NCBI GenBank assembly: GCA_025965275.1 | Contig: JAOPXG010000264.1 | Span: forward strand, 1-34,585 | Reading direction: 5' to 3' | Length of the DNA stretch: 34,585 bases | DNA from: Nocardioides sp. | GTDB taxonomy: Bacteria; Actinomycetota; Actinomycetes; Propionibacteriales; Nocardioidaceae | Shown here: in pieces, positions 17,446 to 25,980 of the stretch | Layout: each line of letters begins with the position of its first letter | How positions within the stretch are numbered: position 1 is the stretch's first letter | The notes under the pieces: generated by a model | What the model saw: the letters and a program-made list of their open reading frames with translations, nothing else | The model's database searches: none | What the model was told of the DNA's origin: nothing | Position numbers and translations under genes: made by a program

Positions 17446-18454
17446 CACGGCCTCAGTGTCCGAGCCGCAGGTGGCCGGACCACGCCGACAGACGTCGGCC
17501 AGCGATCGCCTCATCGACGTGGCGAGCCGCTACGGCACCATCGTCAGCCTGGTCGTGTGCGTGCTGATCTTCAGCGCGCTCCGCCCCGACGTCTTCGCCA
17601 CCACCCAGAACTTCCTCAACATCCTCAACCAGGTCTCGATCCTCGGCATCATCGCGCTCGGTCTCACCGTCGCGCTGGTCCAGGGGCTGTTCGACCTCAG
17701 CCTCGCCTCGATGGCGACGCTCGGCGGTTTCATGGTCACGAAGTGGCTCGCCGAGGGCACGATCAGCAGTCCCGTGCTGGCGGTCGTCCTCATGCTGCTG
17801 GTCGCGCTGGTGATCGGCTGCCTCAACGGCATCGTGGTCGCGTACGGCGGGGTGTCGGCGTTCATCGCCACGCTCGCGGTCGGCTCGATCCTCACCGGCG
17901 TGGTGCTCGGCATCTCGAAGTCGGCGACGATCCTGTCGGGCATCCCCGACGGCTTCCTGGTCATGGGTCAGGGGAAGGTCGGCCCGGTCCCGGCGCCGGT
18001 CGTCTTCCTGGCGATCGTCGCGGTGCTGCTCTACGTCTTCTTGGAGCAGACGCAGGTCGGCCGGCACATGTACGCGATCGGCGGCAACGCCGAGACCGCC
18101 CGGCTCTCCGGCATCGCGGTCAAGCGCTACGCCCTGATCGCGCTCGGCATCTCGGCGATGTGCGCCGCGCTCGGCGGCATGATCGTGGCCGCCAACCTCG
18201 GCGTCGGCCGGCCCCAGGGGGTGGGGGACACCTATCTCCTCGACTCGTTCGCGGCCGCCTTCATCGGTGCGTCCACGCTGCGCCCGGGCCGCTTCCACAT
18301 CATCGGCACCGTCATCGGCGTCCTCCTGATCGGCGTGATCAACAACGGCCTGTCCATCATGGGCGTCGAGACGTTCTGGCAGTACGCCGTGCGCGGCATG
18401 ATCCTGCTGCTCGCGGTCTTCGGGGCCAGCTTCCTGGTGGCGAGGCGCCGATGA
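17438..18454 (+). CDS. Ribose-type ABC importer, permease
   Basis: RbsC-like inner-membrane permease of 338 aa with about eight to ten hydrophobic segments, starting with IVSLVVCVLIFSALRP after a 30-residue cytoplasmic N-terminus. Family hallmarks: NFLNILNQVSILGIIALGLT, GLFDLSLASMATLGG, the GGNAETARLSGIAVKRY coupling-loop segment and LRPGRFHIIGTVIGVLLIGVINNGL. The GTG at 17438 has GGGAGGA upstream and overlaps the ATPase gene; its stop overlaps the SDR start (ATGA). The importer genes sit between activation and dehydrogenase genes in one operon, which ties uptake to this pathway. Confidence 0.93.
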   Translation: MTSTASVSEPQVAGPRRQTSASDRLIDVASRYGTIVSLVVCVLIFSALRPDVFATTQNFLNILNQVSILGIIALGLTVALVQGLFDLSLASMATLGGFMVTKWLAEGTISSPVLAVVLMLLVALVIGCLNGIVVAYGGVSAFIATLAVGSILTGVVLGISKSATILSGIPDGFLVMGQGKVGPVPAPVVFLAIVAVLLYVFLEQTQVGRHMYAIGGNAETARLSGIAVKRYALIALGISAMCAALGGMIVAANLGVGRPQGVGDTYLLDSFAAAFIGASTLRPGRFHIIGTVIGVLLIGVINNGLSIMGVETFWQYAVRGMILLLAVFGASFLVARRR

Positions 18455-19287
18455 GCGACGAAGGCTCCCCGCGCGTCGTCGTCCTGACCGGCGGCGCCCG
18501 CGCCGGCGGCATGGGCCGGGCGATCGCGGAGTCCTTCCTCCGGCTCGGCGACGTGGTCGTCCTGTCGGACGTCGGCCAGCCGCTGTCCAGCCACCCCGAC
18601 TACGAGGTGGCGCCCCCCGACCACCTGCGCCAGGCCGCGGCCGAGTTGGCCGGGCTCGGCCCGGTGCTGCCGGTCGCCTGCGACGTCACCGACGAGGCCC
18701 AGGTGGTCGCGCTCTTCGACCGTGCGGTCGACGAGCACGGCCGGGTCGACGTCGTCGTCAACTGCGCCGGCCTCGCGATCGGGCTCTCCCCGGTGACCGA
18801 GCTGACGCTGCGCGACTGGCAGGTCAACATCGACGTGATGGCGACCGGCGCCTTCCTGGTGGCGCGGGAGGCCGCCCGCCGGATGGTGCCGCAGGGCTCG
18901 GGCCGGATCATCACCATCGCCTCCCAGGCCGGCAAGACGGGGATGCCGCTGCTGGCGGCGTACTCGGCCGCGAAGTTCGCGGTGATCGGGCTGACGCAGA
19001 GCATGGCCGGCGAGCTCGGCGAGCACGGCGTCACCGTCAACGCGATCTGCCCCGGCACCATCGACACCCCGTTGCTCGCGGTGAAGGGCGGCGTCTACGA
19101 GACCTTCTCGGGCGCCGCGGGCCGCACCGAGGAGGACTACCGGCGCCGGCTGGCCCGGCAGATCCCGGCCCGCCGGTTCGGCACCCCGCAGGACATCGCG
19201 GCGGCCGCGGTCTACCTCGCTTCGGAGGGCGGCTCGTTCGTGACGGGCGAGGCGCTCAACGTCACCGGCGGCCAGGAGATGCACTGA
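18451..19287 (+). CDS. Short-chain dehydrogenase/reductase, SDR 1
   Basis: Classical-type SDR of 278 aa that would oxidise an alcohol or reduce a ketone with NAD(P). The dinucleotide loop is TGGARAGGMG (13-22), an expanded TGxxxGxG. NCAG (104-107) and the catalytic S158-Y171-K175 triad (IASQAG... YSAAK) are present. The C-terminal region ends FVTGEALNVTGGQEMH, the usual SDR finish. An insert after strand 2 (QPLSSHPDYEVAPPDHLRQ) lengthens it beyond the average 250 aa. The start overlaps the permease stop (ATGA), so it is co-translated with the importer; the MDR gene begins 1 nt after its stop. Likely acts on the imported compound or an early hydroxyl intermediate (inference). Confidence 0.91.
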   Translation: MSDEGSPRVVVLTGGARAGGMGRAIAESFLRLGDVVVLSDVGQPLSSHPDYEVAPPDHLRQAAAELAGLGPVLPVACDVTDEAQVVALFDRAVDEHGRVDVVVNCAGLAIGLSPVTELTLRDWQVNIDVMATGAFLVAREAARRMVPQGSGRIITIASQAGKTGMPLLAAYSAAKFAVIGLTQSMAGELGEHGVTVNAICPGTIDTPLLAVKGGVYETFSGAAGRTEEDYRRRLARQIPARRFGTPQDIAAAAVYLASEGGSFVTGEALNVTGGQEMH

Positions 19288-19288
19288 C

Positions 19289-20284
19289 GTGAAGGGTGTC
19301 GTCTTCCACGGTCCGGGCGTGGTCAGCACCGAGGACCTCGACCTCCCGCCGGTCGGTCCGACCGACGTGGTGCTCGAGGTGGAGGCCTGCGGTGTCTGCG
19401 GGTCCGACCTCGCGTCCTACGCCCACGGCCACTACGTCGAGGCGGGTCAGGTGATGGGCCACGAGATGTCGGCCGTCGTCGTCGACCGCGGTGCAGGGCT
19501 CGCGGGGCTGTCCGTCGGGCAGCGGGTCGCGGTCCGGCCGATGCGGTCGTGCGACGCGTGCGCCTACTGCCGGGCGGGCGACACCCACCTGTGCGGATCG
19601 ACGTACGGCCGCTCGCTCGGGTACGGCGTGCCGGGCGGCTTCGCCCAGCGGCTGCACCTGGCCGACGTCGTGGTCGGGCGTGACGTGGTGCCGGTGCCGG
19701 CCGAGGTCGACCCGTTCGACCTGCTGTGGGCCGAGCCGCTCGCGGTCGCCCTGCACGCGCTCGGCCTCGCCGGTGGCGCCGGGATCTCCCGGCTCCTCGT
19801 CACCGGCGCCGGCGCCGTCGGGCTGTCGGTCACGGCCGCCGCGGTCGCCGAGGGCGTCGCGGTCGACGTGGTCGAGCCCGTCACCGAGCGTCGGGAGGCG
19901 GCCCGCGAACTGGGTGCGGGCGCCTGGGCCCCGGGAGAGCTGCCCGCGGAGCCGACGTACGACGCCCTCGTGGACGCCTCCGGCGTGCCGGCGGCGGTCG
20001 AGGCGGCGCTCCCGTTGCTGTACCCGCCGGCGACGGTGGTGCTCGTCGGCCTCAACGACGCGCCCGTGCCGTGGCCGCTGGGGGCCCACCGGGTCACCGG
20101 GGCCTTCGGCTACCGCGACGCCGACTTCGCGCGCGCCGTCGAGCTGGTCGCCACCGGGCAGGTCTCCCTCGGAGGCCTGGTCACCCACCGATACGCCCTC
20201 GAGGAGGCGGACCGAGCACTCGCAGCACCCCGGCCGGAGGACAACGTCGTCAAGGCCGCGCTCGTCCCGAACCCCCTGTCCTGA
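19289..20284 (+). CDS. Zinc-dependent alcohol dehydrogenase (MDR family)
   Basis: Complete medium-chain dehydrogenase of 331 aa. Catalytic zinc ligands are visible as C37 (ACGVCGSD) with GHE (57-59) and E149 (WAEPLAVALHA). The structural zinc lobe is C88/C91/C94/C102. The Rossmann loop is GAGAVG (173-178). It resembles threonine/sorbitol/2,3-butanediol-type dehydrogenases acting on secondary alcohols. The GTG at 19289 follows the SDR stop by one base, with AGGAG about 10 nt upstream. It contrasts with the truncated relative at 9885, which retains only the zinc lobe and a Rossmann-like part. The specific substrate is not predictable. Confidence 0.92.
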   Translation: MKGVVFHGPGVVSTEDLDLPPVGPTDVVLEVEACGVCGSDLASYAHGHYVEAGQVMGHEMSAVVVDRGAGLAGLSVGQRVAVRPMRSCDACAYCRAGDTHLCGSTYGRSLGYGVPGGFAQRLHLADVVVGRDVVPVPAEVDPFDLLWAEPLAVALHALGLAGGAGISRLLVTGAGAVGLSVTAAAVAEGVAVDVVEPVTERREAARELGAGAWAPGELPAEPTYDALVDASGVPAAVEAALPLLYPPATVVLVGLNDAPVPWPLGAHRVTGAFGYRDADFARAVELVATGQVSLGGLVTHRYALEEADRALAAPRPEDNVVKAALVPNPLS

Positions 20285-20340
20285 TCTCGATGGTGCCGAC
20301 GACGCCGTCCGCGCTCGCTTGCACCCCTAGGAGAACCCAC

Positions 20341-21126
20341 ATGAATGCAGCACCACGATCCGAACCGGTGACCTTCGACTTCACCGGACGACGGGTCTGG
20401 GTCACCGGCGCCAGCCGGGGACTGGGCCGGGCCATGGCCCTGGGCTTCGCCGCGGCGGGTGCCGACGTCGCCCTCACGGCCCGGACCGCGGACGCCGTGC
20501 AATCGGTGTCCGCCGAGGCCGAGGCGCTGGGCGCCAAGACGCTGGTGCTGCCGGCGTCGGTCTCCGACCCGGCCGCGGTCACCGGTGCGGTCGCCGACAT
20601 CGCCGCCGCGTGGGGAGGCCTGGACGTCCTGGTCAACTGCGCCGGGGTGAGCCCGACGTTCAAGCGCGCCGAGCTCGTGGAGGACGAGGAGTGGCGGCAC
20701 GTGCTCGACGTGAACGTCACCGGCTCCTTCATCTGCGCGCGCGAGGCCGGCCGGCTGATGCTCGACGCCGGGAGCGGCGCCATCGTCAACGTGTCGAGCA
20801 TCCACGGCCAGGTCGGCATGGAGCGGATGGCGGCCTACAGTGCGAGCAAGGGTGCGGTCGACGCGCTGACCCGCACGCTCGCGCTGGAGTGGGCCGGCCG
20901 TGGGGTCCGGGTCAACACGCTGTCGCCCGGCTACTTCGAGACCGACATGACCGAGGCCCTGCGCGGCCACAAGAAGTGGCGGGGCCACCTGCTCTCGCGG
21001 ATCCCGCTCGGTCGCTTCGGCGTCCCTGAGGAGCTGGTCTCCGCCGCGCTCTTCCTGTCGTCGGACGCCTCCGGTTTCATCACCGGGTCGAACCTCGTCG
21101 TGGACGGTGGCTGGACCGCGGCATGA
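20341..21126 (+). CDS. Short-chain dehydrogenase/reductase, SDR 2
   Basis: Classical SDR of 261 aa, standard length. TGASRGLG (22-29) binds NAD(P), NCAG (99-102) supports the fold, and the catalytic residues are S153, Y166 and K170 (VNVSSIHG... YSASK). It ends with FITGSNLVVDGGWTAA. The ATG at 20341 has AGGAG upstream and is preferred over the track's longer frame, which reads through the MDR gene. The similarity to FabG and gluconate-5-dehydrogenase-like SDRs is typical of enzymes on hydroxyacyl-CoA or cyclic alcohols. Its stop overlaps the nitroreductase start (ATGA). Confidence 0.92.
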   Translation: MNAAPRSEPVTFDFTGRRVWVTGASRGLGRAMALGFAAAGADVALTARTADAVQSVSAEAEALGAKTLVLPASVSDPAAVTGAVADIAAAWGGLDVLVNCAGVSPTFKRAELVEDEEWRHVLDVNVTGSFICAREAGRLMLDAGSGAIVNVSSIHGQVGMERMAAYSASKGAVDALTRTLALEWAGRGVRVNTLSPGYFETDMTEALRGHKKWRGHLLSRIPLGRFGVPEELVSAALFLSSDASGFITGSNLVVDGGWTAA

Positions 21127-21797
21127 CCGGTGACCAGGCGGACATCTGGGAGTCGCTCTACACGACGCGCGCGATGCGGCGGATGCGACCGGACCCCGTG
21201 CCGATCGACGTGCAGGCGCGGATCCTGGACGCGGCGATCCGCGCCCCCAGCGGCGGGGACAGCCAGCCGTGGCGGTTCCTGTTGGTCGACGACGCCGACG
21301 TGAAGGCCCGGCTGGCGGCGCCGTACCGCGAGTCGATCGCCCTGCTGTGGCGCGGCCACTACGCCGACCAGGTCGCCGCGGCCGCGGCCGACCCGGAGGC
21401 ACCGGCGTCGCAACGCTTCCTCAAGCTGCAGTCGAGCGTGCAGTACCTCGCCGACCACTTCGAGGAGGTACCGCTGCTGCTCTTCGCCTTCTCGCGCAAC
21501 GATCGCGACGGCGGCTCCATCTTCCCGGCCGTGTGGAGCGCGATGCTCGCCGCCCGGGCCCAGGGCGTGGGCAGCGCGCTCACCAACGTGCTCGACATCT
21601 TCCGTCCCGACACCACCCGCGCCGTCCTCGGCGTGCCGCCCGACCGCGGTTGGCAGCTCAAGGCCACCGTGGCGATGGGCTACCCGAAGGGCCGCTGGGG
21701 GGTCGCCGCACGGCAGCCCGCGCACGCCGTCACCTACCGCAACACCTGGGGCGCGGACGCCGGCTTCACCGTCGACCAGCCGCTGTGGTCGCCATGA
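21123..21797 (+). CDS. Nitroreductase family FMN protein
   Basis: 224-aa flavoprotein of the nitroreductase superfamily, which uses FMN and NAD(P)H to reduce or dehydrogenate varied organic substrates. FMN-binding features are TTRAMRRMRPDPV near the N-terminus, APSGGDSQPWRF (about 40-51), AVWSAMLAARAQGVGSALTNV and the C-terminal MGYPKGRWG. A long middle insertion (residues 60-110) with YRESIALLWRGHYADQ covers the usual lid region. Starts and stops overlap both neighbours, so translation is coupled from SDR 2 through the ADC-fold genes. In this context a role on an enone or ring intermediate is more likely than on a nitro compound (inference). Confidence 0.87.
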   Translation: MTGDQADIWESLYTTRAMRRMRPDPVPIDVQARILDAAIRAPSGGDSQPWRFLLVDDADVKARLAAPYRESIALLWRGHYADQVAAAAADPEAPASQRFLKLQSSVQYLADHFEEVPLLLFAFSRNDRDGGSIFPAVWSAMLAARAQGVGSALTNVLDIFRPDTTRAVLGVPPDRGWQLKATVAMGYPKGRWGVAARQPAHAVTYRNTWGADAGFTVDQPLWSP

Positions 21798-22579
21798 TGC
21801 CGATCGCGGCGCCGCTCTACCCGCCGCCGCCCTACGAGTTCCGTGCCGCTCGCCAGACCTGGGTCGTCTACGAGGCCGAGCCGTCGCAGATCGCGCCACT
21901 GCTGCCGGACGGCGTGCGGATCGACGGCGACCCGGCGATCTGCGCTGCCTGGGCCTGTCACTACCCGGCATCGAGCTTCGGTCCCTATCTCGAGGCGTAC
22001 GTCGTCGTGCGGGTCGAGGTGGCGGGGGAGCGGTTCTGGTACCAGCCGGTGATCGTGACCGACGCCGAGGCGCCGATGGCCGCGGGCCGCGAGGTGTGGG
22101 GCTACGGCAAGAAGCTCGCGCACATCACCTGGTCGGACCGGGGCTCCGGCGGGCCGGGCACCGAGCAGCTCGTGATGACCGTGGAGCGGCCGCGCGGGGT
22201 GCGCCTGATGACGCTGTCGATGCTGCCCGATCGGATGGTCGACGGGCCCGAGCTGATGTCGTCGGAGGCCGCCGAGCCGCTGCCGACCCTGAGCCACCGG
22301 GTGATCCCGGCCTCGGAGGCCGGAGCTCCGCCGCTGGTCGACGAGCTGGTCGCGGTCGACGTGCGCCCCCGGTCGCACCGCGGCGCCGACGGCCGGCTGG
22401 AGCTCTGGCGCGGCCGGGGCGCCGTCGAGCTGGGCTCGGGGAGCGCAGCCGACCCGTGGCACGTCTTCCGGCCCACCCGGGTGCTCGACGCGTTCAGTGC
22501 GTGCACCGACTTCGTGCTTCCCCAGGGTCGCGTGGTGCCCCGGGGCCCGACCACCACTGCACCAGCACCCGAGGAGTGA
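21794..22579 (+). CDS. Acetoacetate decarboxylase family protein 1
   Basis: 261-aa ADC-fold protein. The Schiff-base lysine region reads GREVWGYGKKLAH (K106/K107), matching the family pattern GRE-x-(W/F)-G-(Y/F)-P-K-K-L except that the usual Pro is Gly. Family flanks such as YVVVRVEVAGERFWYQPVIVTDAEAPMAAGRE are clear. True family members decarboxylate beta-ketoacids; ADC-like homologues catalyse aldol, dehydration or hydrolase reactions. The ATG at 21794 overlaps the nitroreductase stop; the second ATG at 21797 is equally possible. The C-terminal tail is Pro/Thr-rich. It is paired with a second, divergent ADC-fold gene immediately downstream. Confidence 0.88.
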   Translation: MMPIAAPLYPPPPYEFRAARQTWVVYEAEPSQIAPLLPDGVRIDGDPAICAAWACHYPASSFGPYLEAYVVVRVEVAGERFWYQPVIVTDAEAPMAAGREVWGYGKKLAHITWSDRGSGGPGTEQLVMTVERPRGVRLMTLSMLPDRMVDGPELMSSEAAEPLPTLSHRVIPASEAGAPPLVDELVAVDVRPRSHRGADGRLELWRGRGAVELGSGSAADPWHVFRPTRVLDAFSACTDFVLPQGRVVPRGPTTTAPAPEE

Positions 22580-23379
22580 TGAGCATGGGCTTCCGTCGTA
22601 CCCCCGCCGAGATCGCCGAGATCCAGCAGACCCTGTCCGACGTCGAGTTCGTGGGCGGGGAGTCGCTCAGCGTCGACTTCCTGACCCGGCCCGAGATCGT
22701 CCGGGCGATCCTGCCGACCGAGCTCGAGCCCGGCGACCGGCCCCGGGTCACCGCCCAGGTGAGCCGCTGGCGCAGCAACTGCGTGGGCGACTTCGACGCC
22801 TCCGCGATCTACGTGAGCGCTCGCTACGGCGACGTGGCCGGTGACTACGTCCTCACCATGTTCATGGACACCGACGTGCCGATGCTCTTCGGCCGCGACC
22901 TGTACGGCGAGCCCAAGAAGATCGGTGCCTCGAAGATCTACCGCAACGACGGGCACATGTCCGGCCACCTCGAGCGCGGCGGCACCCGCCTGATCGAGAT
23001 CGAGGCGGAGCTCGACGAGGACAGCGGCCCGACGTCGGTGCTCGGCCGCAACTTCAACGTGAAGTACGAGCTCGCCCCCGACGGCAGCGCCCTCGTCGGC
23101 AGCCCCACGCTCACGATGGCGGAGTTCGACCAGGCCATCACGGTGCGCCGCAAGGCGCGGGCGACCCTGCGCCTGGGCAGCACGGTGCACGACCCGCTCG
23201 GTGACCTCGAGATCGTCGACGTCCTCGGGGCCGTGTACGTCGAGACGGGCATGAAGGCCAGCTGCGTGCCGGTGGCGCCGCTCGACGCCGACGCGTTCCT
23301 GCCGCTCGCCCTCGGACGCTCCGACTACTGGCCGGCCCTGGTCACCGCGCGCCTGCCCGAGCCGGCCGCGGCCCGCTGA
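22579..23379 (+). CDS. Acetoacetate decarboxylase family protein 2
   Basis: 266-aa ADC-fold protein, divergent from its neighbour. The lysine motif reads GRDLYGEPKKIGAS (K113/K114), here with the usual Pro but Glu before it. Other recognisable segments are VTAQVSRWRSNCVGDFDASAIYVSARYG and DYVLTMFMDTDVPMLFGRD. The ATG at 22579 overlaps the previous stop by one base; the ATG at 22585 has better spacing from GAGGAG and may be the real start (264 aa). The acyl-CoA dehydrogenase gene follows after 32 nt. The two proteins could be separate enzymes or form a heteromer. Reaction unknown; beta-keto acid decarboxylation or retro-aldol cleavage fits the rest of the cluster (inference). Confidence 0.86.
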   Translation: MSMGFRRTPAEIAEIQQTLSDVEFVGGESLSVDFLTRPEIVRAILPTELEPGDRPRVTAQVSRWRSNCVGDFDASAIYVSARYGDVAGDYVLTMFMDTDVPMLFGRDLYGEPKKIGASKIYRNDGHMSGHLERGGTRLIEIEAELDEDSGPTSVLGRNFNVKYELAPDGSALVGSPTLTMAEFDQAITVRRKARATLRLGSTVHDPLGDLEIVDVLGAVYVETGMKASCVPVAPLDADAFLPLALGRSDYWPALVTARLPEPAAAR

Positions 23380-23411
23380 CCGACCCCTCACCCCCCAGAG
23401 AAGAGAGACAC

Positions 23412-24617
23412 ATGGACTTCGCGCTGTCAGCGCAGGCAGAGGACCACTGCACCCGGATGTGGGACTTCATGCGAGAGGAGGTGTTCCCGGCCGAGAAGGA
23501 GTGGGCGGAGCACCTCCGCACCCACGGCGAGCACACGCACCCCCCGGTGATGGAACGGCTCAAGGCATCGGCGCGCGAGCGTGGTCTGTGGAACCTCTTC
23601 CTGCCGAAGCTCGCCGGGCTGAGCAACGTCGAGTACGCCGCGATCGCCGAGATCTCGGGGTGGTCGCCGGTGATCGCGCCCGAGGCCATCAACTGTCAGG
23701 CGCCCGACACCGGCAACATGGAGACGCTCGAGCTGTTCGCGACCCCGGAGCAGCGCGAGCAGTGGCTGGAGCCGCTGCTCGCCGGGGAGATCCGCTCGGC
23801 GTTCGCGATGACCGAGCCCGACGTCGCGTCCTCCGACGCCACCAACATCGAGACCCGGATCGTGCGTGACGGGGACGAGTACGTCCTCAACGGCCGCAAG
23901 TGGTGGATCACCGGCGTCGCCGACGAGCGTTGCCGGCTGCTGATCGTGATGGGCAAGACCGACCCCGGCGCCGAGCCGCACCGGCAGCAGTCGATGCTGC
24001 TCGTCCCGATCGACACCCCCGGGGTCGAGGTGGTCCGGCACCTGCCGATCTTCGGCTACCAGGACCAGCACGGCCACTCCGAGCTGGTGTTCCGCGATGT
24101 GCGGGTGCCGGTCTCGAACCTGCTCGCGGGCGAGGGCGACGGGTTCACCATCGCCCAGGCCCGCCTCGGCCCGGGTCGCATCCACCACGCCATGCGTGCG
24201 ATCGGCATGGCGGAGCGCGCGCTCGCCCTGATGGTCGACCGGGCCAAGTCGCGGGTCGCGTTCGGTCAGCACCTCTCGGAGCAGGGCGTGGTGCGCGACC
24301 TGATCGCGCAGTCCCGGATCGAGATCGACCAGGCTCGGCTGTACGTCTACAAGACCGCTTGGCTGATCGACCAGTACGGCGCCAAGGGCGCCCGCACCGA
24401 GATCGCCGGCATCAAGGTCGCCGCACCGGCGATGGCGACGCAGGTGATCGACCGGGCGATCGAGGTCTTCGGGGGCATGGGCGTCAGCGACGACGTCCCG
24501 CTCGCCTACTTCTACGCGTGGGCGCGCGTGCTGCGCATCGTCGACGGGCCGGACGCGGTGCACCGCCGCTCCATCGCCCGCGACGAGCTGCGCCGAGTCC
24601 CGCCGTACGTCGGCTGA
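23412..24617 (+). CDS. Acyl-CoA dehydrogenase, ACAD10/11-like
   Basis: 401-aa FAD enzyme of the acyl-CoA dehydrogenase superfamily. It has the alpha-helical N-terminal domain, the FAD-binding signature AFAMTEPDVASSDATNIETRI, the central NGRKWWITG and the C-terminal helical domain (LGPGRIHHAMRAIGMAERAL, EVFGGMGVSDDVPLAYFYAWARVLRIVDGPDAVHRR). The position of the usual YEGT catalytic Glu reads VDGPD (D378), a feature of the ACAD10/ACAD11/LvaC-type clade. That clade works with an APH-fold kinase to turn hydroxyacyl-CoA into enoyl-CoA through a phosphorylated intermediate. Such a kinase is encoded two genes downstream. The ATG at 23412 follows AGAGAAGAGAG. Ordinary acyl-CoA oxidation remains possible. 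Confidence 0.9.
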   Translation: MDFALSAQAEDHCTRMWDFMREEVFPAEKEWAEHLRTHGEHTHPPVMERLKASARERGLWNLFLPKLAGLSNVEYAAIAEISGWSPVIAPEAINCQAPDTGNMETLELFATPEQREQWLEPLLAGEIRSAFAMTEPDVASSDATNIETRIVRDGDEYVLNGRKWWITGVADERCRLLIVMGKTDPGAEPHRQQSMLLVPIDTPGVEVVRHLPIFGYQDQHGHSELVFRDVRVPVSNLLAGEGDGFTIAQARLGPGRIHHAMRAIGMAERALALMVDRAKSRVAFGQHLSEQGVVRDLIAQSRIEIDQARLYVYKTAWLIDQYGAKGARTEIAGIKVAAPAMATQVIDRAIEVFGGMGVSDDVPLAYFYAWARVLRIVDGPDAVHRRSIARDELRRVPPYVG

Positions 24618-24621
24618 CCGG

Positions 24622-25980
24622 ATGACCGACGACGCCCGCCGCGTCCCCTTGCTGATGGGGCTGCTCTTCGGCCTCACGGGACTCGGCTCGGCGTCGGCGG
24701 CGATCGTGCTGCCCGTGCTCGGCCGCGACCTCGGGATCGACGTCGGGCACGCCAGCTGGACGATCAGCCTGTACGCGCTGATGCTCGCCGTCGCGACCCC
24801 GGTCTACGGCCGGGTCTCCGACCTGGTCGGGATCCGGCTGCCGCTGCTGGTGGGCGTCTGCCTGATGTCGCTCGGCGCCCTGCTCGCGGCAGCGGCCCCG
24901 ACGTACGGCGTGCTCCTCGGGGCGCGGGTGCTGCAGGGCGCCGGAGCCGCAGCGATCCCGACGCTCGCGGTCGCCGCCGTCACCCACCGGTACGACGGCG
25001 TCGTGCGCGCCGTCGCGCTCGGTCGGCTGGCCGGGGTGACCGCCGCGCTCAGCAGCATCGGACCGCTGGTGGGCGGCGTCGTCGCGGACGCGTTCGGGTG
25101 GCGCACGGTGCTGGCGCTGCCGGTGCTGGGCCTGCTGGTGCTGCCGTTCGTGTGGCGAGCCCTGACGTCCGAGGGCACCGGTGCGACCCTCGACATCCTC
25201 GGCGCGGTCCTCGTCGGCGCGACGGCGGCCGGGCTGGTGCTCCTGGTGCAGTCGCCGTCGACGGGCGTGGGCGTCGCGCTCGCCGGCCTGGTCCTGCTGG
25301 TGGCCGGCGTCCCTGTCGTCGCGCTGCACGTGCGCCGACGTCCGCACGGCTTCCTCCCTCGCTCGGTCGCGGGCAATGCCACGGTCGTCCGCAGCGCGGT
25401 CGCGGCGGCGACGGTGCCGAGCGCCTGGTTCGGCCTGCTGATCGCGGTGCCCGCCGTCCTGGTGGGGGACGGCTGGCGGACCTGGCAGGTCGGGCTGCTG
25501 CTCGTGCCACCTGCGGTGCTGTCCCTGGTGGCACCGCGCTACGCCGGACGGCTGCTCGACCACCTCGGACCAGCCCGCACGCTCGCCGTCGCCGCGGCCC
25601 TGGCCGGCTTCGCCCTGCTGCTCGCCTCCGTCTCGACTGCCTATGTCGCACCGGTCCCGATCGTCGTCGCCGTCGCCTGCGTGACCACGGCCTACGGGCT
25701 CGGCCAGCCGGCGATGACGGCCGCCGTCGCCGGGGCCGTGCCCGTCGCGGTCCGGGGCGCCGCCCTCGGCATCGCGACCCTGGTCTTCATGGTCGGTGCC
25801 TCCGTCGGATCCGCCGCCGTCGGGGGCATCGGGGACGCGATCGGGATCCCCGGCGCGCTCGCCGTGCTCGCGGGGCTGCCCGCGCTCGCCCTCCTCATCC
25901 TCCTGCCCAGCCTGTCGTCCCACCCCGGAAGGAACCCTGTCGTGACCGATCTCGACCCGCACGAGGTGCCCGGTGGCTGA
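24622..25980 (+). CDS. MFS transporter, about 14 transmembrane segments (DHA2-like)
   Basis: 452-aa inner-membrane protein with about fourteen hydrophobic segments by eye, as in the drug:H+ antiporter-2 group. The loop 2-3 motif A reads GRVSDLVGIRLPLL, and ARVLQGAGAAAIPTLAVAAV and GPLVGGVVADAFGWR follow as in that group. It starts 4 nt after the acyl-CoA dehydrogenase stop and its 3' end overlaps the kinase gene by 8 nt, so it belongs to the same operon. Export of a toxic intermediate or uptake of substrate are both possible. The short hydrophilic C-terminus (HPGRNPVVTDLDPHEVPGG) is cytoplasmic. Confidence 0.88.
   Translation: MTDDARRVPLLMGLLFGLTGLGSASAAIVLPVLGRDLGIDVGHASWTISLYALMLAVATPVYGRVSDLVGIRLPLLVGVCLMSLGALLAAAAPTYGVLLGARVLQGAGAAAIPTLAVAAVTHRYDGVVRAVALGRLAGVTAALSSIGPLVGGVVADAFGWRTVLALPVLGLLVLPFVWRALTSEGTGATLDILGAVLVGATAAGLVLLVQSPSTGVGVALAGLVLLVAGVPVVALHVRRRPHGFLPRSVAGNATVVRSAVAAATVPSAWFGLLIAVPAVLVGDGWRTWQVGLLLVPPAVLSLVAPRYAGRLLDHLGPARTLAVAAALAGFALLLASVSTAYVAPVPIVVAVACVTTAYGLGQPAMTAAVAGAVPVAVRGAALGIATLVFMVGASVGSAAVGGIGDAIGIPGALAVLAGLPALALLILLPSLSSHPGRNPVVTDLDPHEVPGG

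Noticed and set aside
14776-17514. 912-aa minus-strand ORF
   Set aside because: Antisense shadow of the importer lipoprotein and ATPase genes; low-complexity His/Asp/Arg-rich translation with no family motif. High G+C creates long antisense frames throughout this window.
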